A stretch of 64,000 bases of DNA, taken from the NCBI GenBank assembly GCA_018377235.1, contig JAGZZT010000007.1, positions 44,445 to 108,444 on the forward strand, given 5' to 3'. A program made the position numbers and the translations under genes. The stretch is from Clostridium sp. Lineage in GTDB: Bacteria > Bacillota > Clostridia > Lachnospirales > Lachnospiraceae. Every line of letters starts with the position of its first letter. Position 1 is the stretch's first letter. This document shows, piece by piece, positions 26,467 to 36,186 of the stretch. The notes below the pieces were generated by a model. The model saw nothing but the letters and a program-made list of their open reading frames with translations. It was not told the origin of the DNA and ran no database searches.

Positions 26467-29193
26467 TTACTCTTCTTTATTCTCTTCCTTCTTCGCTAAC
26501 CGCTCTGCTTTTCTCTCCTGGTACTCGGCTCTGCGGGCAGCCTTCTCTGCCTGGTGCTCCTTGCGGCGCTCGTCCCGGCGCTCCTTTTTCTGCTGCTCCT
26601 TTTCCTTGCGTTCCTGCATATCTGCCAGCATCTGACGTCCGCAGCACTGCTTAAACTTCTTTCCGGAACCACATGGACAGGGATCGTTCGGATAAATCTT
26701 CCTCGTCTCCCTCTTCTGAGGAGCCTGGGGAACTGCATCCTTATTGGTTCCCGTCACCTTGGCTGCCGGCTCTCTCTCCACCTTCTGCTCTACACGGATA
26801 TGGTAGAGTGTTCTCACCGTATCTTCTCGGATGGAAGCCGTCATCGCGTCAAACATCTCATAACCGCTCATTTTATACTCAACCAGCGGATCCTTCTGAC
26901 CATATGCCTGAAGACCAATTCCCTCACGAAGCTGATCCATATCATCGATATGAGCCATCCACTTGTTGTCAATTACCTTCAGAAGAACTACCCGCTCCAG
27001 CTCGCGGATCTGCTCTGCCTGCGGGAACTCTGCCTCCTTCGTCTCGTAGAGCTTGGTAGCAGACTCCTTCAGCATATGCTTTAATTCGTTCTTCTTCATC
27101 TTCTTCTGATCCTCGTTCAGAGTGATGGGCGGAAGCGGAATGATAGAGAGAAGCAGGGAGTTAAGCTCTGTCAGGTTCCATTCCTCCGGACTCTGCTCAT
27201 CAGAGATAGAAATATCCACTGCATTTTCCACGATATCCGTGATCATCTTCATAATCACGTTTCTCATGTTTTCGCCGTCCAGAACACGGCGGCGTTCCTC
27301 ATAGATTACCTCTCGCTGCTCGTTCATAACCTCGTCATACTTTAACAGGTTCTCACGGATTCCGTAGTTATTTGTCTCGATCTTCATCTGAGCGTTCTCA
27401 ATAGCCTTGGAAAGCATCTTGTGCTCAATCTGCTCATTCTCCGGCACACCCAGAGCGTTAAACATACCCATCAGCTTCTCTGAACCGAAGAGACGCATCA
27501 GATCGTCCTCCAGCGAGATGTAAAAGCGTGATTCACCAGGATCTCCCTGACGTCCGGCACGTCCGCGCAGCTGGTTGTCAATACGTCTGGACTCATGGCG
27601 TTCTGTACCGATGATTTTCAGTCCTCCGAGAGCCTTGGACTCATCGTCCAGCTTAATATCCGTACCGCGGCCCGCCATGTTGGTGGCAATGGTAACGGCG
27701 CCGTGGATACCTGCGTCTGCTACGATCTCAGCCTCCAGCTCATGGAACTTGGCGTTTAATACCTTATGAGGAATTCCTCTCTTTTTCAGCATCTTGCTTA
27801 AAAGCTCGGAGGTCTCAATGGTAATCGTTCCCACCAGAACCGGCTGTCCCTTCTCGTGAGCTGCACACACCTCCTCCACAACTGCGTGGAATTTCTCCTT
27901 TTTCGTCTTGTAAACAGCATCATTCTTGTCAATACGGATTACAGGGCGGTTAGTCGGAATCACAATAACATCCATCTGATAAATGTTTCTGAACTCCTTC
28001 TCCTCTGTCTGAGCCGTACCAGTCATACCGGCCTTTTTATTAAATTTGTTAAAGAAGTTCTGGAAGGTAATAGTAGCTAAAGTACGGCTCTCTCTCTTAA
28101 CTTCCACATGCTCCTTTGCCTCAATTGCCTGGTGAAGTCCGTCAGAATAACGGCGGCCCGGCATGATACGTCCTGTAAACTCATCGACAATAAGAACCTC
28201 GTTGTCCTTTACCACATAGTCTTTATCGCGGAACATCAGGTAGTTGGCCCGCAGAGCCATGATCATGTTATGCTGAATTTCCAGGTTCTCCGGATCTGCC
28301 AGGTTCTCAATATTAAAATACTTCTCTACCTTCTTAACGCCCTCTAAAGTCAGGTTGACTACCTTGTCCTTCTCATTGACAATAAAGTCTCCCGTCTCCT
28401 CGATCTCCTCACCCATAATGGCAGAGAGCTTGGTAAACTCTGCGGAGGCTTCGCCCTGCTCCAGCTGCTTAGCTAAAATATCGCAGACCTCGTAGAGTTT
28501 TGTAGACTTTCCACTCTGGCCTGAAATAATCAGAGGTGTTCTGGCCTCGTCGATTAATACGGAGTCCACCTCATCGATGATAGCGTAATCCAGGTTTCTT
28601 AAAACCATCTGCTCCTTGTAGATGGCCATATTATCTCTCAGGTAGTCAAAGCCCAGCTCGTTGTTCGTCACATAGGTGATATCGCAGCCATAGGCAGCCT
28701 TTCTTTCCTGAGGTGTCATAGCATTTAACACAACACCTACTGTCAGACCCAGGAAGCGGTGTACCTCTCCCATCCACTCAGCGTCTCGCTTTGCCAGATA
28801 ATCGTTGACTGTAACAATAAACACGCCTTTTCCAGCCAGAGCGTTTAAATACGCAGGACAGGTGGAAACGAGTGTTTTTCCCTCTCCAGTCTTCATCTCT
28901 GCGATACGTCCCTGGTGAAGAACAATTCCTCCTATCAGCTGTACTGGATAATGCTCCATCTTCAGCACTCGCTTCGCCGCCTCGCGGACTGTGGCAAAAG
29001 CCTCCGGAAGCAGATCGTCCAGCGTCTCCCCGTTTGCCAGACGCTCCTTAAATTTTCTGGTGTTGTCCCGCAGCTCCTCGTCTGTCAGCTTCTCCATCTC
29101 CGGCTTTAAAGCCACGATTTTATCTACAATGGGATAAATCAGCTTCAGCTCTCTGTCGCTGTGAGTTCCAAACACTTTCTCTATAAGATTCAT
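26467..29193 (-). CDS. secA: Preprotein translocase ATPase SecA
   Basis: A 908-residue motor of the Sec export pathway at the inner face of the membrane. Walker A is MKTGEGKTL, the DEAD-like motif is IDEVDSVLIDEARTPLIISG, and the helicase C half carries ITIATNMAGRGTDIKL and RGRAGRQGDPG. The zinc-binding C-terminal motif CPCGSGKKFKQCC (about 839-851) is intact. Unusually it is followed by a 54-residue tail of Lys, Arg and Glu that would form a highly charged helix. A consensus promoter lies 110 bases upstream. Confidence 0.97.
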   Translation of the reverse strand: MNLIEKVFGTHSDRELKLIYPIVDKIVALKPEMEKLTDEELRDNTRKFKERLANGETLDDLLPEAFATVREAAKRVLKMEHYPVQLIGGIVLHQGRIAEMKTGEGKTLVSTCPAYLNALAGKGVFIVTVNDYLAKRDAEWMGEVHRFLGLTVGVVLNAMTPQERKAAYGCDITYVTNNELGFDYLRDNMAIYKEQMVLRNLDYAIIDEVDSVLIDEARTPLIISGQSGKSTKLYEVCDILAKQLEQGEASAEFTKLSAIMGEEIEETGDFIVNEKDKVVNLTLEGVKKVEKYFNIENLADPENLEIQHNMIMALRANYLMFRDKDYVVKDNEVLIVDEFTGRIMPGRRYSDGLHQAIEAKEHVEVKRESRTLATITFQNFFNKFNKKAGMTGTAQTEEKEFRNIYQMDVIVIPTNRPVIRIDKNDAVYKTKKEKFHAVVEEVCAAHEKGQPVLVGTITIETSELLSKMLKKRGIPHKVLNAKFHELEAEIVADAGIHGAVTIATNMAGRGTDIKLDDESKALGGLKIIGTERHESRRIDNQLRGRAGRQGDPGESRFYISLEDDLMRLFGSEKLMGMFNALGVPENEQIEHKMLSKAIENAQMKIETNNYGIRENLLKYDEVMNEQREVIYEERRRVLDGENMRNVIMKMITDIVENAVDISISDEQSPEEWNLTELNSLLLSIIPLPPITLNEDQKKMKKNELKHMLKESATKLYETKEAEFPQAEQIRELERVVLLKVIDNKWMAHIDDMDQLREGIGLQAYGQKDPLVEYKMSGYEMFDAMTASIREDTVRTLYHIRVEQKVEREPAAKVTGTNKDAVPQAPQKRETRKIYPNDPCPCGSGKKFKQCCGRQMLADMQERKEKEQQKKERRDERRKEHQAEKAARRAEYQERKAERLAKKEENKEE

Positions 29194-29303
29194 GCTTTAA
29201 TCTCCTATTTTTCTGCTTTCTTTTTTATGATACCCTTATGTTTCATTTTTCTGTCTCTTTTGCATTTGATCAATCTGCTGCAAACAGATATATAATCTTA
29301 TTT

Positions 29304-29332
29304 ATTCTATCATTAACCGCCCTATCTTTCAA
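29304..29332 (-). promoter_or_regulatory. secA promoter
   Basis: Minus strand TTGAAA, 17 bases, TAGAAT, about 110 bases upstream of the secA start. Confidence 0.75.
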
Positions 29333-29536
29333 GAAGTTCATAATTTTTTTACAGTTTGCCTGTGACAGTCCAGCCATGCGCAGATTCGGACAGTAAGACT
29401 ATTGAATGCTTGTTTTCATAAATATTCACCTGTCTGTGTCTTCATAAGGCAGGCGCCGACAGATGTTTCCTTTACATAATTCTGCTTATTATTGTAAACC
29501 CAGCAGATTGCACAAAAAGTATGTTCTGTTTTTTAC

Positions 29537-29651
29537 TTATGCACATTATCCACAGTGTTCCCACCAATCATACACACGACTTATGCACATCCTTTCTTGT
29601 CTATTTTTCAGGAAAAAGCAGTTATACACCGATTTATCCACATTATCCACA
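29537..29651 (+). promoter_or_regulatory. Cluster of DnaA boxes between secA and hpf
   Basis: Six same-orientation 9-mers: TTATGCACA (29537), TTATCCACA (29546, directly abutting), TTATGCACA (29581), TTATACACC (29622), TTATCCACA (29634) and TTATCCACA (29643, directly abutting). Three are the perfect DnaA consensus. An AT-rich tract (29700-29880) follows. The 29194-29931 gap (738 bases) otherwise holds the secA and hpf promoters and no credible gene. Confidence 0.8.
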
Positions 29652-29869
29652 ATTCTTTTCTGTTTATCACCACTTTTCGACAGTGCTCCCCGAATCTTCC
29701 ATTTTTTGTATACTTGTAATAAATTTCATAATTTCACAAAAAAATACACCTTTTCTTCTTGACAAAAAAATGCTGGAAATTTTCGTTGGATAATCCTTTC
29801 TCTTCTTATATAAATGAAAACCTTTTATGAAAAATTCACAATAATTTTCTTAATACTCTCATTTTTTAA

Positions 29870-29898
29870 TTGAATTTTTCTGATAAACGTGGTATACT
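29870..29898 (+). promoter_or_regulatory. hpf promoter
   Basis: TTGAAT, 17-base spacer, TATACT. Transcription would start near 29905, leaving a short leader with AAGGAG before the ATG at 29932. Confidence 0.85.
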
Positions 29899-29931
29899 AA
29901 GGACATCCCAATAAAAAAGGAGCGATGACTT

Positions 29932-30459
29932 ATGCGTTATACAATTACCGGAAGAAATATTGATGTTACGCCTGGACTTAGGGAAGCAGTTATTGAGAAG
30001 ATCGGAAAACTGGAACGGTATTTTAACCAGGATACAGAGGCCATCATTACTCTGAGCGTTACCAAGGATCGCCAGAAAATCGAAGTGACCATCCCGGTGA
30101 AGGGCCATATTATCCGTGCCGAAGAGCAGAGCACAGATATGTACGTATCCATTGACCTGGTAGAGGAAATCATCGAGCGCCAGCTCAAAAAATATAAGAC
30201 AAAACTTATCGACAAGAAACAGTCCCATGTAGATTTCAGTGAATTCTATGTACAGGAAGAGACAGAGTCTGATGATGAAATCAAAATTGAAAAGGTAAAG
30301 AAATTTGCTATGAAGCCGATGGATCCAGAGGAAGCATGCGTACAGATGGAGCTTCTTGGACATTCCTTCTATGTATTCTTAAACGCAGAGACCGAGGAGG
30401 TTAATGTTGTATACAAGAGAAAGGGACAGACCTACGGACTGATTGAGCCGGAATTCTAG
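29932..30459 (+). CDS. hpf: Long-form ribosome hibernation promoting factor
   Basis: A 175-residue protein with two domains. The N-terminal YfiA-like domain (about 1-95, MRYTITGRNIDVTPGLREAVIEKIGKLERYF) sits in the decoding channel. A charged linker leads to the C-terminal dimerisation domain (about 120-173, KKFAMKPMDPEEACVQMELLGHSFYVF), which joins two ribosomes into the 100S particle. Long HPF is typical of Firmicutes. Own promoter upstream and a bidirectional terminator downstream make it a single-gene unit. Confidence 0.95.
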   Translation: MRYTITGRNIDVTPGLREAVIEKIGKLERYFNQDTEAIITLSVTKDRQKIEVTIPVKGHIIRAEEQSTDMYVSIDLVEEIIERQLKKYKTKLIDKKQSHVDFSEFYVQEETESDDEIKIEKVKKFAMKPMDPEEACVQMELLGHSFYVFLNAETEEVNVVYKRKGQTYGLIEPEF

Positions 30460-30484
30460 TGTTCTTTCGTTTTTTCAAATGAGC

Positions 30485-30530
30485 AAAAAACAGCCAAGCC
30501 TGGACGTACAGACCAGCTTGGCTGTTTTTT
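30485..30530. terminator. Bidirectional terminator between hpf and the PLD-like gene
   Basis: AAAAAACAGCCAAGC at 30485-30499 pairs with 30516-30530. A- and T-runs on both flanks serve both converging genes. Confidence 0.9.
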
Positions 30531-30536
30531 CGCCCT

Positions 30537-31964
30537 TTACAGAAAACGGCGCAGAGGAATCACCAGAATTCTCATGACAGAGTAGAATATCTCCTTTCCA
30601 GCTCCCATTTCTCTTGGAACATAACCTTCCCCGTATTGATATTCTCCGTTTTCCCCCATGGTTTTGCTCTTATGCTTATCGCGCTCCGCCTCCTGCCGGA
30701 TGATGCGGTTCAGTTCCGGGCAGTCTACTGCCAGCATCAGCTCTGTATCCTGGTAGGTGCTGCGCATATCGAAGTTGTAGGAACCTACAAGGCTTAGCCT
30801 GCTGTCTAAGAGCGCCGCCTTGGTGTGGCTGGAATATTCTCCCATCAGCTCATACACCTTCACTCCTGTCTCCCAGATCCGTTCCTTTTGATTCAGATAA
30901 TCTGTACAGCCCCACGGATTGGCTCCGCTGGCCACATCGTTGGTAATCATCTCTACAGAAACTCCTCTGGCTTTCAGTTCCTCCAGCCCCTGATACATCT
31001 CCTTCCCACAGATAATGTATGGCGTGTACATGGTAACCTGATCTGCCTCCATCATCAGCTGCTGAAGGGAATACCATAAAAGAGGCTCTTTATTTTCTGT
31101 CTCTATTGGATTAGAGAGCAGTGAAATTTTATTTGTCTCCATAGTCAGAGCTTTAAAGTCCCAGTCTGTATAAGCTTCCTGGTAAGTTTCTCTCAGGAAG
31201 TCATACCGCTCTTTCAGCTCTTTTTCTGCCTGTTCCACAGAGGATGTCTTTTTCCGGCAGACATATTCTCTGCTGTCAGAAAGGGCCCAGACTGTTTCAA
31301 AATATTTTCTCAGCTGAGAAATAGAAGCGTTTTCATCTGGTTTTTCCGTTTCGTATACGAACAGCTCCCTATCCACATTTTTTTCAGACGAGTAGTCTCC
31401 CAGGAACAGCTCCATAGTATTGCGCCCTCCCAGCAGGTACATACTCTCATCAATAATCAGGTACTTATCGTGAAGCCTCGCCTGCATATCCCACGGCCTG
31501 AGGAAGCTCACCGGATTATAGATCTTAACAGCAACTCCAGGACAGGAAACCAGGGCTTTGAAGTATTTATTTCCCGTCAGATCCAGGCATCCGTTAAAAC
31601 CATCCACAATCACCCGTACCTGTACGCCCCTCCCTGCTGCCTGCATCAATGCGGCCATAATATCCTTTCCTGCCTCGTCAGAATTAAAATCAAAGGTGGA
31701 CAGAATAATTTCCTCCCTGGCTTCCTCGATCAGCCGGAGTCTCCACAGCAGAGCGTCGTTATTGTCATCTATGTAAGCAGTCCGCTCCGGCCCCGGTCCG
31801 CTGCCGTAAAAGGAAGATACGTCAAAATTCTCCCTGTAAAAATCCGGAACCTCTTTATGGCGGACATAGGGAAGAACTAAAAGCCCTGCATAAATAATAA
31901 ACAAGAGCAGCAGTATTCTCCCCACTGTCAAATGTTTTAAAATTGCGCCTCTTTTTCCTGTCAT
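30537..31964 (-). CDS. Phospholipase D-like membrane protein (cardiolipin synthase superfamily)
   Basis: A 475-residue protein. One N-terminal membrane segment (about 14-33, GRILLLLFIIYAGLLVLPYV) anchors a domain with two HKD motifs: LHDKYLIIDESMYLLGGRN and SHTKAALLDSRLSLVGSYN. These two histidines form the phosphatidyltransferase or phospholipase active site. Cardiolipin synthases usually have two membrane segments, so this shorter relative may be a phospholipase or nuclease-like enzyme. The ATG at 31964 follows AAGGAGGAG and is preferred over an upstream ATG. Confidence 0.85.
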   Translation of the reverse strand: MTGKRGAILKHLTVGRILLLLFIIYAGLLVLPYVRHKEVPDFYRENFDVSSFYGSGPGPERTAYIDDNNDALLWRLRLIEEAREEIILSTFDFNSDEAGKDIMAALMQAAGRGVQVRVIVDGFNGCLDLTGNKYFKALVSCPGVAVKIYNPVSFLRPWDMQARLHDKYLIIDESMYLLGGRNTMELFLGDYSSEKNVDRELFVYETEKPDENASISQLRKYFETVWALSDSREYVCRKKTSSVEQAEKELKERYDFLRETYQEAYTDWDFKALTMETNKISLLSNPIETENKEPLLWYSLQQLMMEADQVTMYTPYIICGKEMYQGLEELKARGVSVEMITNDVASGANPWGCTDYLNQKERIWETGVKVYELMGEYSSHTKAALLDSRLSLVGSYNFDMRSTYQDTELMLAVDCPELNRIIRQEAERDKHKSKTMGENGEYQYGEGYVPREMGAGKEIFYSVMRILVIPLRRFL

Positions 31965-32034
31965 GGCGTCTCCTCCTTCTGTACGAATCCTCCGGCAGGT
32001 TAATCTGCGCTTCACATCAAATAAATAATTGCTT

Positions 32035-32778
32035 TCACATGATTTCTCCGGCCTGTTCTGTCAGACGTCTCACCAGGCTCTCGTCAACCATATCATAATC
32101 ATTTTCATGAGGCTTTGCGGCAAAACTGTAGCTCACATTCTCCCCGGAAGTAGTAGGATCCTCCCGCCATCCCCTGCAGGAAGAGTGAATCTGGGAAATC
32201 CCTGTATATTCCATCAGCTCCCTGGCATTTTCCGCGTTCACACCGCTTCCGGCCAGCAGCTCAATCTGTGTCCCAAACTTTCGCTGAAGCTTTCTCAGAA
32301 GCTCCCGTCCTTCCCATGCTGTTTCTTTCAGACCGCTGGTCAGAATCCGGTCTGCCCCCAGCCCGATCAGCTGAGAAACGGCTTTTTCCGGCTCTCCGGT
32401 ACAGTCAAAAGCGCGGTGGAACACTGCCTCCCTCCTATAGCTGTGAATCAGCTGGATCATCCTGCCCGTCTTCTCCAAATCAATTTCCCCATTCTTTTTC
32501 AGAAAGCCGAAAGCCAGACCATCACTCCCATACTCCAGCAGAATCTTTGCATCCTCAAACATCTGTTCCGTTTCCATCCTGGTGTAGCAGAACCCTCCGC
32601 CTCTGGGCCTCACCATGGAGATCACCTTCAAATCTGTATTCTCCTTTACCAGCCTTACGCATCCTGACGGAGGAGTAAGCCCGCCTAACGCCAGGGCAGA
32701 ATTAAGCTCAATCCGCTGAGCCCCTCCCTGGCTGGCAGCCGCCGCATCCTCATAACTTCCACAGCAAATCTCAACCAT
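32035..32778 (-). CDS. cutC: Copper homeostasis protein CutC
   Basis: A 247-residue TIM-barrel protein of the CutC family, matching the E. coli length (about 248). Recognisable blocks are MVEICCGSYEDAAAASQGGAQRIELNSAL at the start, VRPRGGGFCYT, and FHRAFDCTGEP. The copper role is debated in the literature, so the name states family only. The start at 32778 follows GAGAGGA; an earlier ATG adds an unconserved tail. It is on the same strand as the PLD-like gene, 70 bases upstream of it. Confidence 0.92.
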   Translation of the reverse strand: MVEICCGSYEDAAAASQGGAQRIELNSALALGGLTPPSGCVRLVKENTDLKVISMVRPRGGGFCYTRMETEQMFEDAKILLEYGSDGLAFGFLKKNGEIDLEKTGRMIQLIHSYRREAVFHRAFDCTGEPEKAVSQLIGLGADRILTSGLKETAWEGRELLRKLQRKFGTQIELLAGSGVNAENARELMEYTGISQIHSSCRGWREDPTTSGENVSYSFAAKPHENDYDMVDESLVRRLTEQAGEIM

Positions 32779-32942
32779 CCTATCGTCCTCTCTGTTTTCT
32801 GTATTTTTCAGCCGCAGCGCTGGCTGCTTTCTGTTATTATATCCCATTCTCCCCGTTTTTGCCACCTGGCAGCCTGGGTTCGTACAGCGTTTATACAGAA
32901 GGCAGGGGCAGACACTTCTTAAAAAATAAGAGCCTGGACGTC

Positions 32943-32981
32943 AAAAGAGGCAGAATACAGCTTTTTCTGTACTCTGCCTCT
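32943..32981 (-). terminator. Terminator of the glycerol-3-phosphate dehydrogenase-like operon
   Basis: AGAGGCAGAATACAG at 32946-32960 pairs with 32967-32981 with two mismatches; TCTTTTG follows on the minus strand, 35 bases after the DUF1667 stop. Confidence 0.75.
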
Positions 32982-33015
32982 CCCCCGGATGCCCTGCCCT
33001 ATGGGGACAGCTCTC

Positions 33016-33387
33016 CTATGCTCTCTTTTCCTCGATTTCCTTAGTGGCAATCACGTCGACTCCTGTACCACAGATATCAGAGACAATCACATCTCCAATG
33101 TGTACCGGCGCTTCCACGCAAATTCCCTTCAGAGCGCGTACACAGTCGAAAATCTTCCCCTTGGGAATATCGTTTTTCGTCTTTACGGAAACCATATCAA
33201 GGCTTCCTCCCTTTACCATAACGGTGGAGGTAACGATTCTGGTGGGATTCGTCACTTCCTTGCGGGCATAATCGTCACCGCGCTTGCAGGTGTTTCCTGT
33301 CACACTCTTCACTTCGCCGTTTTCCATCTCAACGGTCACCATACATCCCAGAGGGCAGCCGATGCAGATCAGTTCTCTTTTTTCCAT
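33016..33387 (-). CDS. DUF1667 small iron-sulfur-type protein
   Basis: A 123-residue protein with a cysteine cluster at the N-terminus (CIGCPLGCMVTVE, then GNTCKRGDDYA), typical of DUF1667 proteins linked to FAD-dependent glycerol-3-phosphate dehydrogenases. The four cysteines could hold an Fe-S cluster that passes electrons. It lies four bases after the FAD oxidoreductase gene and closes a three-gene operon. Confidence 0.85.
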   Translation of the reverse strand: MEKRELICIGCPLGCMVTVEMENGEVKSVTGNTCKRGDDYARKEVTNPTRIVTSTVMVKGGSLDMVSVKTKNDIPKGKIFDCVRALKGICVEAPVHIGDVIVSDICGTGVDVIATKEIEEKRA

Positions 33388-33391
33388 AGCC

Positions 33392-34657
33392 TTACGCCTC
33401 CTCTATTTTCAGTGTAATCGTCTTTAAATCAGGATAGGACGCAAGCTGCGCCTTTTTAAACTTCACATTCTCCATCTCGCCTGGGGCTACTACAGGACGT
33501 TTTCTGTGAACTACCCGCTCATCGTCAAAATAAACGCTTACAAAGCAGTTTTTGTAGACATTACCCACACGGAATCGGACTGTCAGTTCGTCTGCCATTC
33601 TCTCCGGATCAATGGTCTTCGGCACAGTATAGCGGACTCCGTCTGTGGGAACCAGCTTTATCTCTCTGCCGCTGTTCTCTGGCAGAATTCCCTTCACATA
33701 TTTAGCTGCATTCTCCCCGGCCACAGCGGCCTCCTCAGATACATAGTCTACCAGATCGTGAACATGAAGCACATTTCCACATGCGAATACGCCGTCAATG
33801 TTAGTTTCCAGGCTCTCATTGACAGACGGACCTGAGGTAACCGGCTCAATATCAACGCCCATACCGCGGCTCAGCTCATTCTCTGGTATTAATCCCACAG
33901 ACAGAAGAAGCGTATCGCAGTCGTAATCTTCCTCTGTGCCTGGAATCGGCTTTCCTCTTCCATCTACCTGAGCCAGGGTAATGCCTGTCAGTCTCTCCTT
34001 ACCGCGAATCTCCACAACGGTGTGGCTCAGCTTTAATGGAATTCCAAAGTCATCCAGACACTGTACAATATTTCTCTTTAAGCCGCCAGAGTAGGGCATC
34101 AGCTCTGCCACAACCTTTACCTTAGCACCCTCCAGAGTCATACGTCTGGCCATAATCAGGCCGATATCTCCGGATCCCAGAATGACAACCTCACGGCCTG
34201 GCATAAAGCCTTCCATGTTGACAAGACGCTGAGCCGTTCCAGCTGAGTAAATACCTGCCGGGCGGTAACCTGGAATATTTAAAGCTCCTCTGGAACGCTC
34301 TCTGCAGCCCATAGCTAAAATCACAGCCTTTGCCTGAATCTCAAACAGTCCCTCCTCACGGTTCATAGCTGTGACTACCTTCTCATGGGAAATATCGATA
34401 ACCATAGTGTTTAAACAGTACTCTATATTAAGCTCCTGCACCTGATCGATAAAGCGCCGGGCATACTCTGGTCCTGTCAGCTCCTCCTTGAAGGTATGAA
34501 GGCCAAAACCATTGTGAATGCACTGGTTTAAAATTCCTCCCAGCTCCTTATCACGCTCCAGAATCAGAATGCTGTCAATCCCGCTTTTTTTTGCAGCCGC
34601 TGCTGCAGCCAGTCCTGCAGGGCCTCCTCCGATAACGACAATATCATATGATTTCAT
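33392..34657 (-). CDS. FAD/NAD(P)-dependent oxidoreductase, second subunit of a GlpA-like system
   Basis: A 421-residue pyridine nucleotide-disulfide oxidoreductase-like protein without a redox-active CxxC. The FAD motif is VVIGGGPAGLAAAAAAKKSGIDSILILERD at the N-terminus, the NAD(P)-binding motif is VVILGSGDIGLIMARRMTLEGA and the second FAD motif ends in GVFACGNVLHVHDLVD. Gene order GlpA-like, this protein, DUF1667 is common in clostridia, and the complex probably oxidises glycerol 3-phosphate to dihydroxyacetone phosphate with an unknown acceptor. Confidence 0.88.
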   Translation of the reverse strand: MKSYDIVVIGGGPAGLAAAAAAKKSGIDSILILERDKELGGILNQCIHNGFGLHTFKEELTGPEYARRFIDQVQELNIEYCLNTMVIDISHEKVVTAMNREEGLFEIQAKAVILAMGCRERSRGALNIPGYRPAGIYSAGTAQRLVNMEGFMPGREVVILGSGDIGLIMARRMTLEGAKVKVVAELMPYSGGLKRNIVQCLDDFGIPLKLSHTVVEIRGKERLTGITLAQVDGRGKPIPGTEEDYDCDTLLLSVGLIPENELSRGMGVDIEPVTSGPSVNESLETNIDGVFACGNVLHVHDLVDYVSEEAAVAGENAAKYVKGILPENSGREIKLVPTDGVRYTVPKTIDPERMADELTVRFRVGNVYKNCFVSVYFDDERVVHRKRPVVAPGEMENVKFKKAQLASYPDLKTITLKIEEA

Positions 34658-34670
34658 GGCGTCCCCCTCC

Positions 34671-36110
34671 TTACAGTTTGTCCTTGTTTGTTCCCACTAC
34701 AATCTTGGAATCTTTGCCGGACTTGGTAACCTCATACATGCTGATATTCAGCTCCCTTGCCAGAATATCCATGGTTCTCGGTGAACAGAAACCAGCCTGG
34801 CAGCGTCCCATGCCTGCTCTTGTACGGCGTTTTACGCCGTCCAGTGATTTCGCTCCTAAAGGTCTGTGAATGGCATCTAAAATCTCTCCCTCAGAAATTG
34901 TTTCACAGCGGCAGATAATATTTCCATAAGCCGGATTTTCTTTAATCAGCTTCGATCTTTCTTCTTTAGACAGTGATTTCGGATCTAAAATACCTTTTCT
35001 TGTAGCAATGAAATGCTCTTTCTCCTTCAATCCCGCCTTCTCCTTCAGAATATCAGCTACCATCTTTCCAATAGCAGGACTGCTGGAAAGGCCTGGAGAC
35101 TCAATACCGGCACAGTCGATAAAGCCTCTGCAGTCAGGAAGTTCCTTAATGATAAACTCATGGTGATCCTCGTGAGCTCTCAAGCCTGCAAAGGACGTAA
35201 TCACCTGACGCATCGGAATATTGTTCACGCTGTTCTGAGCCTTCTCAATTACCTCATCCAGCCCCGCTCTCGTTGTATTCGTCCCCTCTTTGTCATCAAT
35301 ATCAATAGCTGTCGGGCCTAACAGCAGATTTCCATGGATCGTAGGAGTAACCAGAATACCTTTTCCAAACTTTCCAGGAAGCGTGAATACCGTCTTGTCT
35401 ACTAAATCTCCCGCCGTGCGGTCTAACAAGCAGTAATCGCCTCTTCGCGGGGTGATGTGGATCTTCTCCTCGCTCATCATGTTGTGGAATACGTCCGCAT
35501 AAACGCCTGCTGCATTTACCACAAACCTTGTCTTTAAAACTCCATTATTTGTGTGAAGCTCAAAGGTTCCGTCTTCCACCTTCTTAATGTCTTTTACCTC
35601 TGTATTGAACTTAAACTCCACTCCGTTCATATTAGCGTTCTCCGCCAGAGCGATAGTCAGACCGAAAGGACATACAATTCCGCCGGTAGGTGCATAGAGG
35701 GCAGCCACTGCGTTTTCTGTAACATTCGGCTCCATCTCCTTCAGCTCCTCTTTGCTGAGAATTCTGAGCTCCTTCACACCGTTGGCGATGCCTCTCTCAT
35801 AAAGAGCCTGAAGATTCGGAAGCTCCTCTTCATGCATGCACAAAACCAGGGAACCGTTTCTCCGGAAGTGGAAATCCAGATCCTTTGACAGCTGCTCCAT
35901 CATCAGATTGCCTTCTACATTCAGCTTAGCCATCAAAGATCCTGTCGCTGCATCATAACCTGCATGGACAATGGCGCTGTTTGCCTTTGAAGTGCCGCAG
36001 CACACATCCTCTTCCTTCTCTACGACGCAGAATTTTCCCTCATACCGTGACAGCTCTCTGGCTGAAGCACAACCGGAAACGCCTGCGCCGATAATAATAA
36101 CGTCATACAT
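34671..36110 (-). CDS. glpA: GlpA-like glycerol-3-phosphate dehydrogenase with BFD [2Fe-2S] domain
   Basis: A 479-residue protein. The N-terminal DAO-type FAD domain starts YDVIIIGAGVSGCASARELSRYEGKFCVVEKE. The C-terminal BFD-like domain (about 395-450) carries CRCETISEGEI and GRCQAGFC, which hold a [2Fe-2S] cluster. It converts glycerol 3-phosphate to dihydroxyacetone phosphate. Placed 13 bases upstream of its partner and near glpK and glpF, it fits glycerol use. AAGGAGG precedes the start. Confidence 0.88.
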   Translation of the reverse strand: MYDVIIIGAGVSGCASARELSRYEGKFCVVEKEEDVCCGTSKANSAIVHAGYDAATGSLMAKLNVEGNLMMEQLSKDLDFHFRRNGSLVLCMHEEELPNLQALYERGIANGVKELRILSKEELKEMEPNVTENAVAALYAPTGGIVCPFGLTIALAENANMNGVEFKFNTEVKDIKKVEDGTFELHTNNGVLKTRFVVNAAGVYADVFHNMMSEEKIHITPRRGDYCLLDRTAGDLVDKTVFTLPGKFGKGILVTPTIHGNLLLGPTAIDIDDKEGTNTTRAGLDEVIEKAQNSVNNIPMRQVITSFAGLRAHEDHHEFIIKELPDCRGFIDCAGIESPGLSSSPAIGKMVADILKEKAGLKEKEHFIATRKGILDPKSLSKEERSKLIKENPAYGNIICRCETISEGEILDAIHRPLGAKSLDGVKRRTRAGMGRCQAGFCSPRTMDILARELNISMYEVTKSGKDSKIVVGTNKDKL

Positions 36111-36186
36111 ATTCCATTCCTCCTTGCTGCAACTCTATTATTATTTTTCAATTTAATTTATTATTTTCAATTATCAGAAAATTAAA

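Noticed and set aside
29194..29931. Chromosomal origin of replication
   Set aside because: DnaA boxes and an AT-rich tract are present, but no dnaA or dnaN is near and genes on both sides are mostly on the same strand, without the switch in bias expected at an origin.
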